NCBI RefSeq assembly: GCF_001552255.1
Contig: NZ_BCQV01000004.1
Span: 62,001-126,000, forward strand
Direction: 5' to 3'
DNA: 64,000 nt
DNA from: Alicyclobacillus shizuokensis NBRC 103103
Lineage (GTDB): Bacteria; Bacillota; Bacilli; Alicyclobacillales; Alicyclobacillaceae
The translations under genes and the position numbers were made by a program. Every line of letters starts with the position of its first letter. Within the stretch, counting starts at the first letter, position 1. The notes beneath the pieces were generated by a model. The model was given only the letters and a program-made list of their open reading frames with translations, was not told where the DNA came from and did no database searches. Positions 17,139 through 24,697 of the stretch are shown in pieces.

Positions 17139-17253
17139 ATGGTGAAGATGATTGCACTGTAGCGCCGTCCCGCGGACGTGGAGGCCTTTGCAAGCGTTTG
17201 CGGGCGATTTTGTGCAGTTCTATTTTGCCGATGTGGAGAGCGAGGTGCTGTGA
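17139..17253 (+). pseudogene. EthD-family reductase remnant
   Basis: A good ribosome site (GGGAGGG) precedes ATG 17139, which reads MVKMIAL then TAG, then RRPADVEAF in the same frame. That matches the start of EthD proteins (MVKLIALYRRPADVEAF...) with the Tyr codon turned into TAG. After the junction at about 17181-17195 the frame moves by one and reads LQAFAGDFVQFYFADVESEVL up to TGA 17251-17253, resembling the EthD C-terminus. About 70 residues in the middle are therefore deleted. EthD proteins commonly sit beside paaG-like genes in Bacilli. The following gene's GTG touches this TGA. Confidence 0.55.
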
Positions 17254-18036
17254 GTGTACGAAACGATCCGCTACCAGGTGGAGGACGGTGTGGCGCTGGT
17301 GACGCTCAACCGCCCGCAGGTGATGAACGCCGTCAATCAGCAGATGGGGAAAGAATTATACGACGCCTTCAAGCGGGTGGATGCCGACGCCTCGGTGCGG
17401 GCCCTTGTCCTGACCGGAGAGGGGCGCGGCTTTTGCAGCGGACAGGACCTGTCGGAAGGGCAGTCGGTGGAGCCCGGTGCGTCGCTTGGCGATACCGTGC
17501 GCGAGCGATACAACCTGCTGATTGCGCGCCTGCACGGGCTGTCGGTGCCGACCATCGCCGCCGTCAGCGGGGCCGCCGCCGGCGCCGGGTTTTCCTTGGC
17601 CCTCGCCTGTGATCTGCGCTTCGCGGCGGTCAACGCGAAGTTCACCCTGGCCTTCAACAAGATTGGCCTCGTGCCCGATTCCGGTGCCAGCTACTTCCTG
17701 CCACGCTTGGTCGGCGTCGGCAAGGCGCTCGAATTGGCCTGGACGGGCGACGTACTGTCCGCAGAGACGGCGCGGGCGCTGGGGATTGTGAATCACGTGT
17801 ACGAACCGGATCAACTGCTGCAGGAGACGTTGGCGTTCGCCCGTCAGTTGGCGCAGGGGCCGACGTTCGCGTACCGGCTGACCAAGCAAGCCCTGTTCGC
17901 CAACGCCACCGCCAGCCTGGCGGACGCGCTGGAGGTCGAAGCGCAGCTGCAGGACGCGGCGGGGCGCAGTGAGGATTTCCGCGAAGGGGTGAGCGCGTTC
18001 CTGGAAAAGCGCCGGCCGCAGTACCGCGGCCGCTAG
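17254..18036 (+). CDS. paaG: enoyl-CoA hydratase/isomerase, PaaG-like
   Basis: This crotonase-fold enzyme of 260 residues probably acts on the ring-1,2-epoxide or an enoyl-CoA of phenylacetate breakdown. VRALVLTGEGRGFCSGQDLSEGQ (oxyanion-hole strand with GRGFCSGQDL) and PTIAAVSGAAAGAGFSLALACDLRFAAVNAKFTLAFNKIGLVPDSGASYFLPRLVG, including the isomerase-type PDSG rather than the hydratase PGxG, favour PaaG (2-(1,2-epoxyphenyl)acetyl-CoA isomerase). GTG 17254 is preceded by GAGAGCGAGG and directly abuts the EthD remnant stop. The gene appears intact although genes on both sides are decayed. Confidence 0.8.
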   Translation: MYETIRYQVEDGVALVTLNRPQVMNAVNQQMGKELYDAFKRVDADASVRALVLTGEGRGFCSGQDLSEGQSVEPGASLGDTVRERYNLLIARLHGLSVPTIAAVSGAAAGAGFSLALACDLRFAAVNAKFTLAFNKIGLVPDSGASYFLPRLVGVGKALELAWTGDVLSAETARALGIVNHVYEPDQLLQETLAFARQLAQGPTFAYRLTKQALFANATASLADALEVEAQLQDAAGRSEDFREGVSAFLEKRRPQYRGR

Positions 18037-18326
18037 ACGGCGCCCGTAGGCTGGTGCGAGGGCGGCCGGAGAGGAATTTGCGTCGGGGCTGTCGAATGTA
18101 TCGTGAGCGGGGCCGGAAAATCCGCCTGGAATCGGCGGTTGTGCGGCCAACAGACAGAGAGGACCGGAGACCGTCCGGGGTAGGGGTCAACGTGAACGAG
18201 GCGGGGCAGCTTGCCGGCTGCCTCGCGGTCGGTCTTGCACAGGCTGGGACCGCGGACAACCGAGAAGGCGGGCCTTGACGTATCGGCGTTGGAAGGTAGG
18301 TCCGGGGAGGGGCTTGCTACCTGCTC

Positions 18327-18340
18327 TGAAAGCGCTTGCA
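18327..18340. promoter_or_regulatory. catabolite-responsive-element-like sequence
   Basis: TGAAAGCGCTTGCA fits the CcpA consensus TGNAANCGNWNNCA exactly. It lies at the front of the thiolase remnant, where it may also simply be old coding sequence (Leu-Lys-Ala-Leu-Ala), so its regulatory meaning is uncertain. Confidence 0.3.
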
Positions 18341-18375
18341 ATAATCCGACGGGTAGGGAGCGTCGCCTCCGCGCG

Positions 18376-18670
18376 TCAGCCTGATGTTCAGGCGGCTCGC
18401 GCCTCGGCGGTGGCCGGGGTGAATCCGGCCCACATGGGCCTGGGCCCGGTGCCCGACACAAAAAGGCGTTGGCCAGGGCGCGAATCTCCCCGGACGACCT
18501 GGACGTGGTGAAACTGAACGAGGCATTCGCCGCCCAGTTGCTGGCCTGTATGCAGTGTGGAAGAACCTGGGCGCGCTAAATCTCCCTTGGCGCGCGGGCA
18601 GCGGGCGAGAGAACGGCGAGCGACCGCTTGTTACCTTGCGAATTGGCGTCGGCTTGTTCATCATATCAAC
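18376..18670 (+). pseudogene. thiolase (acetyl-CoA acyltransferase) remnant
   Basis: Two frames together recall a thiolase C-terminal half. ASAVAGVNPAHMGLGPVPDTK (to about 18463) shifts frame after a run of five A into ARISPDDLDVVKLNEAFAAQLLACMQ (to about 18555), which is the conserved GxGPxPAxKxAL...DDxDxxExNEAFAAQ region. The Cys/His segment (GGAIALGHPxGASG) is missing. A further piece, PLVTLRIGVGLFI near 18625-18665, resembles the final thiolase motif GLATLCIGVGQGI, but with the catalytic Cys replaced by Arg. LAQAGTADNREGG near 18233-18275 may be an N-terminal fragment. At least one frameshift and large deletions make it non-functional. Confidence 0.7.
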
Positions 18671-18770
18671 ATGTGCCATCGGTCCCAGGAGTGGGTGTAC
18701 GCGGGCGGACCGGTGGGTACGGGTGCGGACTCACCGGGTTTGACCGCCCGCCTATGGAGGAGAGTAGAAC

Positions 18771-18981
18771 GTGGGCATTTTTGCGGAAATTCAACCGTAC
18801 GGTCACTAGCAGGTGATCTGCTCTCGGCATCAGTCGCTTCGTCACTGCCGACCTTGTTTGGCGTGATGCAGGGAATTCGCGCCACGGCGTGGAATTCTGA
18901 GGAAGCACGGGACTGAGCGGCCGCACGTTTGCGGTTCAGGGGCTGGGCAAGGTCCACGGCCCCAAGACCATCTACTCCTGA
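18771..18981 (+). pseudogene. leucine/branched-chain amino acid dehydrogenase remnant
   Basis: GGAGGAGAG at 18756-18764 serves GTG 18771, which reads VGIFAEIQPYGH then TAG, then QVICS; intact enzymes read ...IFxEIQxYGHEQVxFC, so a Glu codon became TAG. After an internal deletion FGVMQGIRATAWNSEEARD (18857-18915) matches the helix before the NAD domain. A frame change then gives LSGRTFAVQGLGKV (about 18912-18955), the glycine-rich NAD loop, before TGA 18979-18981. About three quarters of the roughly 365-residue protein is gone. It lies 56 bases before the intact E1-alpha gene, the place a bcd gene would hold in a keto-acid dehydrogenase operon. Confidence 0.75.
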
Positions 18982-19036
18982 CGCCGACGCAAGCGCCCGA
19001 GGGGGATACCCCTGCCTCGGACAACCTCGAGAAGGG

Positions 19037-20101
19037 ATGATGGACGTGTCGTACGTGATTCATCCGGCCCCAGCTGCCGACGAGCCGAAGCCAAGCGGGA
19101 TGGACGACGCCCTCTTGGTGCACATGTACGAGCAAATGGTGTGGGTACGTCAGTTTGACCGCCGCCTGGTGGCGCTCCAGCGCAGCGGGCGCATCGGCAC
19201 CTATCCGCCGGTGGAAGGCCACGAGGCGTGCCAGGTGGCCAGCGCTTTGGCGCTGCGCCAGCAGGACTGGGTGTTCCCCACCTACCGGGACACCGGGGCG
19301 ATGCTCGTACGCGGGGTGCCGATGGAACGGCTGCTCCTGTATTGGAACGGCCGGGCCGAGGGACTGTACATCCCGGAGGGGGTGAAGGTGTTCCCGATTG
19401 CCGTGCCGATTGCCACACAGCTCCCGCACGCAGCGGGGGTGGCCTGGGCGGCCCGCCTGCGCGGGTTGGACGAGGTGGCGTTGGCGTTCTTCGGAGACGG
19501 CGCCAGTTCGGAAGGCGACTTCCACGAGGCGCTCAACTTCGCCGGGGTGTTTCGATTGCCGATCATCTTTTTCTGCGAAAACAACCAATATGCCATCAGC
19601 GTGCCATATGCCCGCCAGACGGCGAGCGAGACGATTGCGCAAAAGGCTCAGGCATACGGTCTCGTCGGCAAGCGGGTGGACGGCAGTGACGCCATCGCCG
19701 TCTACCAGGCGGTGCGGGAGGCGCTGGCAGAGGCCCGGCAGGGCGGCGGCGCGACGTTGATTGAGGCGCTGACCTATCGCTATGGACCGCATACAACCTC
19801 GGACGACCCGTCCAAGTACCGCCCGAAAGAGGAGGCCGAGGCCTGGCGCGAGCGCGATCCGCTGCTCCGCCACCGCCGCCGCCTGGAAGGCTGGGGCCTA
19901 TGGGACGAAGAGCGGCAGCAGGCGTTGGAGCGGCGGGTGAACGAGGGTATTGTGGCGGCCATCCGAGCCATGGAGGCGGCACCGCCTCCGAACCCGGACG
20001 ACCTGTTTGACCACGTCTATGCCGAACTTCCTCCGCGGTTGGTGCGCCAGCGCGATGAGCTGCGGGCGCGGTTGGCGCAACGAGAGGGGGCGGAGCGATG
20101 A
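19037..20101 (+). CDS. pdhA: 2-oxoacid dehydrogenase E1 component, alpha subunit (PdhA-like)
   Basis: With the beta subunit it decarboxylates a 2-oxoacid using thiamine diphosphate and passes the acyl group to the E2 lipoyl arm. The 354 residues contain the TPP motif GDGASSEGDFHEALNFAGVFRLPIIFFCENN and the E1-alpha hallmark GRIGTYPPVEGHEACQVASALALRQQDWVFPTYRD. The stretch LYIPEGVKVFPIAVPIATQLPHAAGVAWAARLRG is closer to Bacillus PdhA than to BkdAA. The leucine-dehydrogenase remnant just upstream hints at branched-chain keto acids instead, so substrate is open. ATG 19037 (or 19040) follows GAAGGG. It overlaps the beta gene by four bases (ATGA). Confidence 0.85.
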   Translation: MMDVSYVIHPAPAADEPKPSGMDDALLVHMYEQMVWVRQFDRRLVALQRSGRIGTYPPVEGHEACQVASALALRQQDWVFPTYRDTGAMLVRGVPMERLLLYWNGRAEGLYIPEGVKVFPIAVPIATQLPHAAGVAWAARLRGLDEVALAFFGDGASSEGDFHEALNFAGVFRLPIIFFCENNQYAISVPYARQTASETIAQKAQAYGLVGKRVDGSDAIAVYQAVREALAEARQGGGATLIEALTYRYGPHTTSDDPSKYRPKEEAEAWRERDPLLRHRRRLEGWGLWDEERQQALERRVNEGIVAAIRAMEAAPPPNPDDLFDHVYAELPPRLVRQRDELRARLAQREGAER

Positions 20102-21084
20102 GCGGCCGGGAACTGACTCTGATACAGGCTATCAACGCGGGCCTGCGTGAAGCCATGCGGCGCGACGAGCGGGTCATGTTGCTGGGCGAGGACATCGGCA
20201 AGAACGGGGGAGTCTTTCGTGCCACCGAAGGGCTCCTCGAGGAATTCGGCGAGGACCGAGTGGTCGACACGCCGCTGGCGGAGTCGGGGATTTTGGGCAC
20301 CTCGCTGGGCCTGGCCGCCAACGGCATGCGGCCGGTGCCGGAGATTCAGTTCATGGCCTTCATCTACCCGGGATTTGAGCAGGTGGTCTCACACATCGCC
20401 CGCATCCGCATGCGCTCGCGTGGCCGCTACACGGCGCCGCTGGTGGTGCGCGTGCCGTACGGGGGCCGCAACCGGGCGCCGGAGCTGCATTCGGACAGTA
20501 CCGAGACGTTTTTTGCGCACACCCCCGGGTTGGTGGTGGTCAGCCCCTCGCGGCCGTACGATGGCAAGGGGTTGCTGCTGTCGGCCATTGAGTCGGAAGA
20601 CCCGGTTATCTTCCTCGAGCCGATGCGCCTCTACCGCGCTTACCGGGAGGAGGTGCCGGACGACTACTACACCGTTCCCCTCGGCCGGGCCGAAGTCGTC
20701 CGAGCTGGCCACGACGTGACGCTCATCAGCTGGGGAAGCACCATGCGCGACGCCCTCAAGGCGGCGGAGCAGGCGGAGCAGGAGCATGGATGGAGCGTCG
20801 AAGTCATTGATCTGCGCACTCTTTCGCCGTGGGACGAGGAGACGGTGTTTGCCTCGGTCATCCGCACCGGCCGGGCCGTCATCGCCCACGAAGCGTTTGG
20901 CCACTTGGGGCTTGGAGCGGAGTTGGCGGCGCGCATCGGCGAAGAGTGCATCCTCGACCTGGAAGCGCCGGTGGCGCGGGTGGCCAGCTACGACGTGCCA
21001 GCCCCGTTGTTTCAATTGGAGGACTGGTACGCGCCGGACGCCGGGCGTATCGTTGAAGGCATTCACAAGGTCATGACGTTTTGA
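20098..21084 (+). CDS. pdhB: 2-oxoacid dehydrogenase E1 component, beta subunit (PdhB-like)
   Basis: The beta subunit completes the E1 heterotetramer. The 328 residues match the family: MLLGEDIGKNGGVFRATEGLLEEFGEDRVVDTPLAESGILGTSLGLAANGMRPVPEIQFMAFIYPGFEQ is the N-terminal TPP-contacting part. VVRVPYGG and ELHSDSTETFFAHTPGLVVVSPSRPYDGKGLLLSAI form the middle, and EVIDLRTLSPWDEETV leads to the C-terminal transketolase domain. The start codon overlaps the alpha stop as ATGA, and the E2 gene begins 14 bases downstream, so all three are one operon. Confidence 0.9.
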   Translation: MSGRELTLIQAINAGLREAMRRDERVMLLGEDIGKNGGVFRATEGLLEEFGEDRVVDTPLAESGILGTSLGLAANGMRPVPEIQFMAFIYPGFEQVVSHIARIRMRSRGRYTAPLVVRVPYGGRNRAPELHSDSTETFFAHTPGLVVVSPSRPYDGKGLLLSAIESEDPVIFLEPMRLYRAYREEVPDDYYTVPLGRAEVVRAGHDVTLISWGSTMRDALKAAEQAEQEHGWSVEVIDLRTLSPWDEETVFASVIRTGRAVIAHEAFGHLGLGAELAARIGEECILDLEAPVARVASYDVPAPLFQLEDWYAPDAGRIVEGIHKVMTF

Positions 21085-21098
21085 AAGGGGGTTGACGC

Positions 21099-22727
21099 AT
21101 GGCGGTCGAGTTTCGCTTGCCCGACGTGGGGGAAGGCATCCACGAGGCGGAGATTGTGCGCTGGCTGGTGCACGAGGGAGACCGCGTGGAGGAGTTTGAC
21201 CCGATGGTAGAGGTGCAGACGGACAAAGCGATTGTCGAGTTGCCGGCGCCCGCATCCGGGGTGATCACGCACATCCACGCACCCACTGGCAGCATCGCCC
21301 ACGTCGGCGACGTGCTGGTCGAGATTGAGCCGGAGAGTGTGATTGGCGATCCGGTCGTCGTCCGCGCCCCAGATCCGTCCCCGTTGGCTGCGGCGCGAGG
21401 CGGTTTGTCCGGCCCGGCGCCTGCCGATGCGGCCGGAGCGGACAAAGGCCGGCAGCGCGAGCACAGGGCGGTCGACGACGGTGTGCGGACGGTCGAGACC
21501 ACCCCGTCGCAGCGGCGGCAGGGCCACGCCGCCGGACACAATCTGGACTCCGCGGCCGCAGGCCGCGCCGACACGGCGGGTGGCTCAGCGGGCGGCCCGG
21601 AGGCGGGTGCCCGGCGTCCCAAGGCGACGCCCGGTGTCCGCCACTTTGCACGCCAGCACGGGGTCTCCCTGTGGGACGTAAAAGGCACCGGCCCGGGCGG
21701 GCGCATCCTCAAGTCGGATGTCGAGCGGTATCTCCAGGAGCGTACAGCGCCGACTACCTCCGGCCCGGCCAAGAGCATGAGTGAACATGGGACATCTTTG
21801 CTCTGGTCGCTCGCCCAGCGACCGGTTCGCGGCGAGCGCGACTTGCGTCAGGGCGGCTATCCCACGCCGGTCCCGCGGTCCGCGCGACACGGGTTTGCGG
21901 TGGAAGACGGGCCTTACAGCCCTTCCCGGCCCGCTCGCGCGGATTCTTCCCCCGCAGGCGAGGGGGACGATGCGGTGCGGCGGCCCCTCGGTGCCGCTTC
22001 CCGCGCCGCCACTGGTGATGCGCGGACGCCGACGCGGGTGCCGTTCCGTGGCATCCGCCGGGCCACGGCTGAACACGTCAAGCGATCCGTCTTCACGGCC
22101 CCGCACGTGACGGCCTTTGACGAATGCGACGCCACTGCGCTGGTGGCGCTGCGGCAGCGTTGGAACGAGCGCCTGGAGTCGGAGGGCCGGCGCATCAGTT
22201 ACCTTCCGTTTATCGTCAAGGCGGTGGTGTCTGCGCTGCGCGCCTTCCCGTACTTCAACGCGAGACTCGACGAAGAGGCGGAGGAGATTTTGCTGCTGCC
22301 TGAGTACCACATCGGCATCGCCGTCGACACGCCCGACGGTTTGTTTGTCCCGGTGGTCCGGGACGCCGACCAATTGACGTTGCGCGAGATCGGCGAGGAG
22401 ATCTACCGTCTCTCCACCGGTGCGAGGAACCGGACCCTGACGCCGCAGGACCTGCGCGGGAGCACGTTCACCATCACCAACATGGGGCCGATTGGCGGCC
22501 TGTTTGCCACGCCGATTCTCAATTATCCAGAGGTGGGCATCCTCGGCATCCACCAGATTCAAAAGAAACCGGTGGTTATCGAGGACGAGATCCGGATTCG
22601 TCAGGTGATGACCGTCACCCTGTCCTTCGACCACCGCGTCATTGACGGGGCCATGTCGGTGCGTTTCCTGAACCATCTGAAGCGGTTGATTGAACACCCT
22701 GAGGAACTGATGCTCGAACTGCGATAA
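21099..22727 (+). CDS. pdhC: 2-oxoacid dehydrogenase E2, dihydrolipoamide acyltransferase
   Basis: E2 forms the core of the complex and moves the acyl group from lipoyl-lysine to CoA. In order: one lipoyl domain (residues 1-80, lipoyl Lys43 in EVQTDKAIVELPAP), a 95-residue charged linker, the E1/E3-binding domain (about 177-215, ATPGVRHFARQHGVSLWDVKGTGPGGRILKSDV), a second linker of nearly 100 residues, and the catalytic domain (about 308-542) with DHRVIDG (His512, Asp516). Total length 542 exceeds the usual 410-440 for single-lipoyl E2, all in the linkers. No lipoamide dehydrogenase gene follows, so E3 must come from elsewhere. Confidence 0.9.
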   Translation: MAVEFRLPDVGEGIHEAEIVRWLVHEGDRVEEFDPMVEVQTDKAIVELPAPASGVITHIHAPTGSIAHVGDVLVEIEPESVIGDPVVVRAPDPSPLAAARGGLSGPAPADAAGADKGRQREHRAVDDGVRTVETTPSQRRQGHAAGHNLDSAAAGRADTAGGSAGGPEAGARRPKATPGVRHFARQHGVSLWDVKGTGPGGRILKSDVERYLQERTAPTTSGPAKSMSEHGTSLLWSLAQRPVRGERDLRQGGYPTPVPRSARHGFAVEDGPYSPSRPARADSSPAGEGDDAVRRPLGAASRAATGDARTPTRVPFRGIRRATAEHVKRSVFTAPHVTAFDECDATALVALRQRWNERLESEGRRISYLPFIVKAVVSALRAFPYFNARLDEEAEEILLLPEYHIGIAVDTPDGLFVPVVRDADQLTLREIGEEIYRLSTGARNRTLTPQDLRGSTFTITNMGPIGGLFATPILNYPEVGILGIHQIQKKPVVIEDEIRIRQVMTVTLSFDHRVIDGAMSVRFLNHLKRLIEHPEELMLELR

Positions 22728-22736
22728 GTTGTGCGG

Positions 22737-22766
22737 GCGGGCCGCGCCGGTTGCCGGGCGGCCCGC
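22737..22766 (+). terminator. GC-rich hairpin after the E2 gene
   Basis: GCGGGCCGC (22737-22745) pairs perfectly with GCGGCCCGC (22758-22766), with an inner GCCGG/CCGG-like loop. There is no T-tract, so it may be a weak or Rho-assisted stop, or an mRNA-stabilising stem, ten bases after the operon's last stop codon. Confidence 0.35.
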
Positions 22767-22871
22767 TGGCGCGCCCGCGGGATGCGGCGTTTCCCTGGGG
22801 GCTGGGCGGTGCCGGCAGCGTGTGCTACCATAGACGGGAAATGGATTCAACACTGTAAAGGGTGAAAGTGC

Positions 22872-23171
22872 ATGCCCATCGATAGGATTCGCGATCCGAT
22901 GGTGACCCGTCTGTTTGAAGCGGTCCTGACCCTGCAGTCGGTCGAGGAGTGCTACCGATTTTTCGACGACCTGTGCACCATTGGCGAGATCAGGTCGTTG
23001 GCGCAGCGCCTGGAAGTGGCGCGCATGCTCCAGGCTGGTCAAACGTACCACCAGATCGAAACGGAGACGGGCGCCAGCACGGCCACTATCAGCCGTGTGA
23101 AGCGCTGTTTGAACTACGGATCGGATGGATATACGCTGGTGCTCGGGCGTCTCAAGGAAGCCGGCGGGTGA
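22872..23171 (+). CDS. YerC/YecD family TrpR-related regulator
   Basis: This 99-residue helical protein has the TrpR-like fold: EECYRFFDDLCTIGEIRSLAQRLEVARMLQAGQTYHQIETETGASTATISRVKRCLNYGSDGY, with the helix-turn-helix at about residues 58-80. YerC-type proteins are common in Firmicutes and lack the Trp-binding residues of TrpR; their targets are not well known. AAAGGGTGAAAG precedes ATG 22872, and TGCTACCAT near 22821 is an extended -10-like element. It is a single gene, convergent with the antiporter gene. Confidence 0.85.
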   Translation: MPIDRIRDPMVTRLFEAVLTLQSVEECYRFFDDLCTIGEIRSLAQRLEVARMLQAGQTYHQIETETGASTATISRVKRCLNYGSDGYTLVLGRLKEAGG

Positions 23172-23204
23172 CGCGGCAGCGCCCCCTGGAACGCTGGCGT
23201 GGAT

Positions 23205-24374
23205 TTATCCCAGGAGGCTCAAAAACGCCACCGGCGACACGATACAAGTGATGACCGCGACGAGGATGACCGATTGCCCCACGACCTCGGGCAGAAGCCC
23301 CAGTTTCACCCCAATTTCGGCCGCGGCGATAATCAGGCTCAGGCGGGCGGAGAGCAAAAATCCACCCGCTGCGGCCGCCCGCCGGCCGAAGCTGCGGCGC
23401 AGTTGCCAGGCCGGCGCCAGCTTGACCACAAACGCGGCGGCCAGCAGCGCCAGCACTCCTGTCCAAGAAGCCGACTGATAAAAGCGGACGAAGTCAAACT
23501 GTAGGCCGACCGACAGAAAGAATACGGGGATGAGCAAGCCGTAGCCGATGCCGTGGCTGTACTCCTTGATGCGCTGCTTGTGGGCAAACGGCAGCGCGGA
23601 GACCAGCATGCCGACGAGGAAGCTGCCCAGAATCGGTTCTGAACCGGTGAATTCGGCGACCGCGCAAAAGCCGGCCAGCAGTGCCACCACCGCCCGCATG
23701 CGCGCCTGGGCGTCGCCGGCCAGTCGGCGCAGCGCTGGCACCCGCTGCCCCCAGGCAAGAGCCCGGTAGAGAATAAACGCCAACGGGAAGACGGAGAGCG
23801 TGAGCAAAAAGTCGTCCAGCTGACCGGAGGAGTGAACGCTGACGAACAGCGAGAGCAAGAACATCGTGGCCACGTCCGCAATCAGGGCGCACAGCAGCAG
23901 GGTCTGACCGTAGAGGGCCAAGAGTTGCCTTGACTCCTCCAGCACCGGCAGGATGATGCCCATGGACGTGGTCGCCAAGAGCAGGGTCAACATCCACGGG
24001 TGAGCGCCGGGAAACGTCAATCGGGTCAGGGCCAAGGCCGCCCCGAGGCTGACGACGAGCGACGTGCAGAAGAGGGAGATGGCCAGAAACAGCGGATTCG
24101 TCGGCTGCCCCTTCCACAGGTGCGGTTTGAGCAAGGTCATGTCCACTTCCAGGCCGGACAGGTACATTAAAAACAGCATCCCGAGCTCACCCAGTTGTTG
24201 TATCCACGCAGCCTCCTCCGGGCCGACACGGACCAGGTGGCCCGCCAACAGCATCCCAAAGCCGAGGTACCCCAGCGCCGCCGGAATGCGCAGCCACGGC
24301 AGGCGGCCGAGCAGTGTGCTGAACACAAACGACGCGCACAGGATGAGCAAGAAGAAGCGGAGCGTATCTGTCAC
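23205..24374 (-). CDS. CPA2-type cation:proton antiporter
   Basis: This 389-residue protein has about 12 helices in the fold of KefB/GerN/NapA. It probably exchanges Na+ or K+ for H+ and so affects cytoplasmic pH. Markers are ALGYLGFGMLLAGHLV in helix 2, GELGMLFLMYLSGLEVDMTLL in the extracellular-to-helix-3 segment and EFTGSEPILGSFLVGMLVSALPF in helix 7. No cytosolic RCK/TrkA domain is attached. Start GTG 24374 is supported by GGAGGGGA six bases upstream on the minus strand. Confidence 0.85.
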   Translation of the reverse strand: MTDTLRFFLLILCASFVFSTLLGRLPWLRIPAALGYLGFGMLLAGHLVRVGPEEAAWIQQLGELGMLFLMYLSGLEVDMTLLKPHLWKGQPTNPLFLAISLFCTSLVVSLGAALALTRLTFPGAHPWMLTLLLATTSMGIILPVLEESRQLLALYGQTLLLCALIADVATMFLLSLFVSVHSSGQLDDFLLTLSVFPLAFILYRALAWGQRVPALRRLAGDAQARMRAVVALLAGFCAVAEFTGSEPILGSFLVGMLVSALPFAHKQRIKEYSHGIGYGLLIPVFFLSVGLQFDFVRFYQSASWTGVLALLAAAFVVKLAPAWQLRRSFGRRAAAAGGFLLSARLSLIIAAAEIGVKLGLLPEVVGQSVILVAVITCIVSPVAFLSLLG

Positions 24375-24697
24375 GTCACATCCCCTCCCGGCGCACAGAT
24401 GGACACTGGATGTGTATGTGCGGAGCGGACAACCCTATGCCTGGTCGACAAAATATGACACGGATGTAGACGAAATGTGAACATTTGTCGAATCCGGGCT
24501 AAAATCGTGCCACGGCCCGGGACAAATCTGAATGTTACGTGGTACAGTAATGCATGGTGCTGTTCGGGGCTGGTTCCGCCTCCCGGGCAGCATTACCGGA
24601 CCGAAAGTTGGACATGCTGTGGACAGTGAGGGCGGGCGGCTTGGTCTGTCGGTTCGGAAGGCGGAACAAATACTTCGGATTGTTAGGAGAATGAGCG
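24375..24697. other. divergent control region of the antiporter and codY genes
   Basis: This 323-base gap holds no gene. For the antiporter a minus-strand TTCACA / CATATT pair (18-base spacing, about 24475-24446) is the best promoter. For codY a GGGACA (24519-24524) / TACAGT (24543-24548) pair, spacing 18, would give a leader of roughly 145 bases. No hairpin with a T-run is seen in that leader. Confidence 0.35.

Noticed and set aside
17093-17253. Small intact gene between thioesterase and paaG
   Set aside because: Every frame is interrupted or lacks a start; the two EthD-like pieces in different frames explain the sequence better.
15266-18036. Full phenylacetate degradation operon
   Set aside because: Only paaK and a paaG-like gene are intact; the epoxidase subunits, ring-opening PaaZ and PaaH are not in the window, and the thiolase is decayed.
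18327-18340. CcpA site as a functional operator
   Set aside because: The match is exact but it lies in pseudogene sequence with no intact gene or promoter close behind it, so it is listed only at low confidence.
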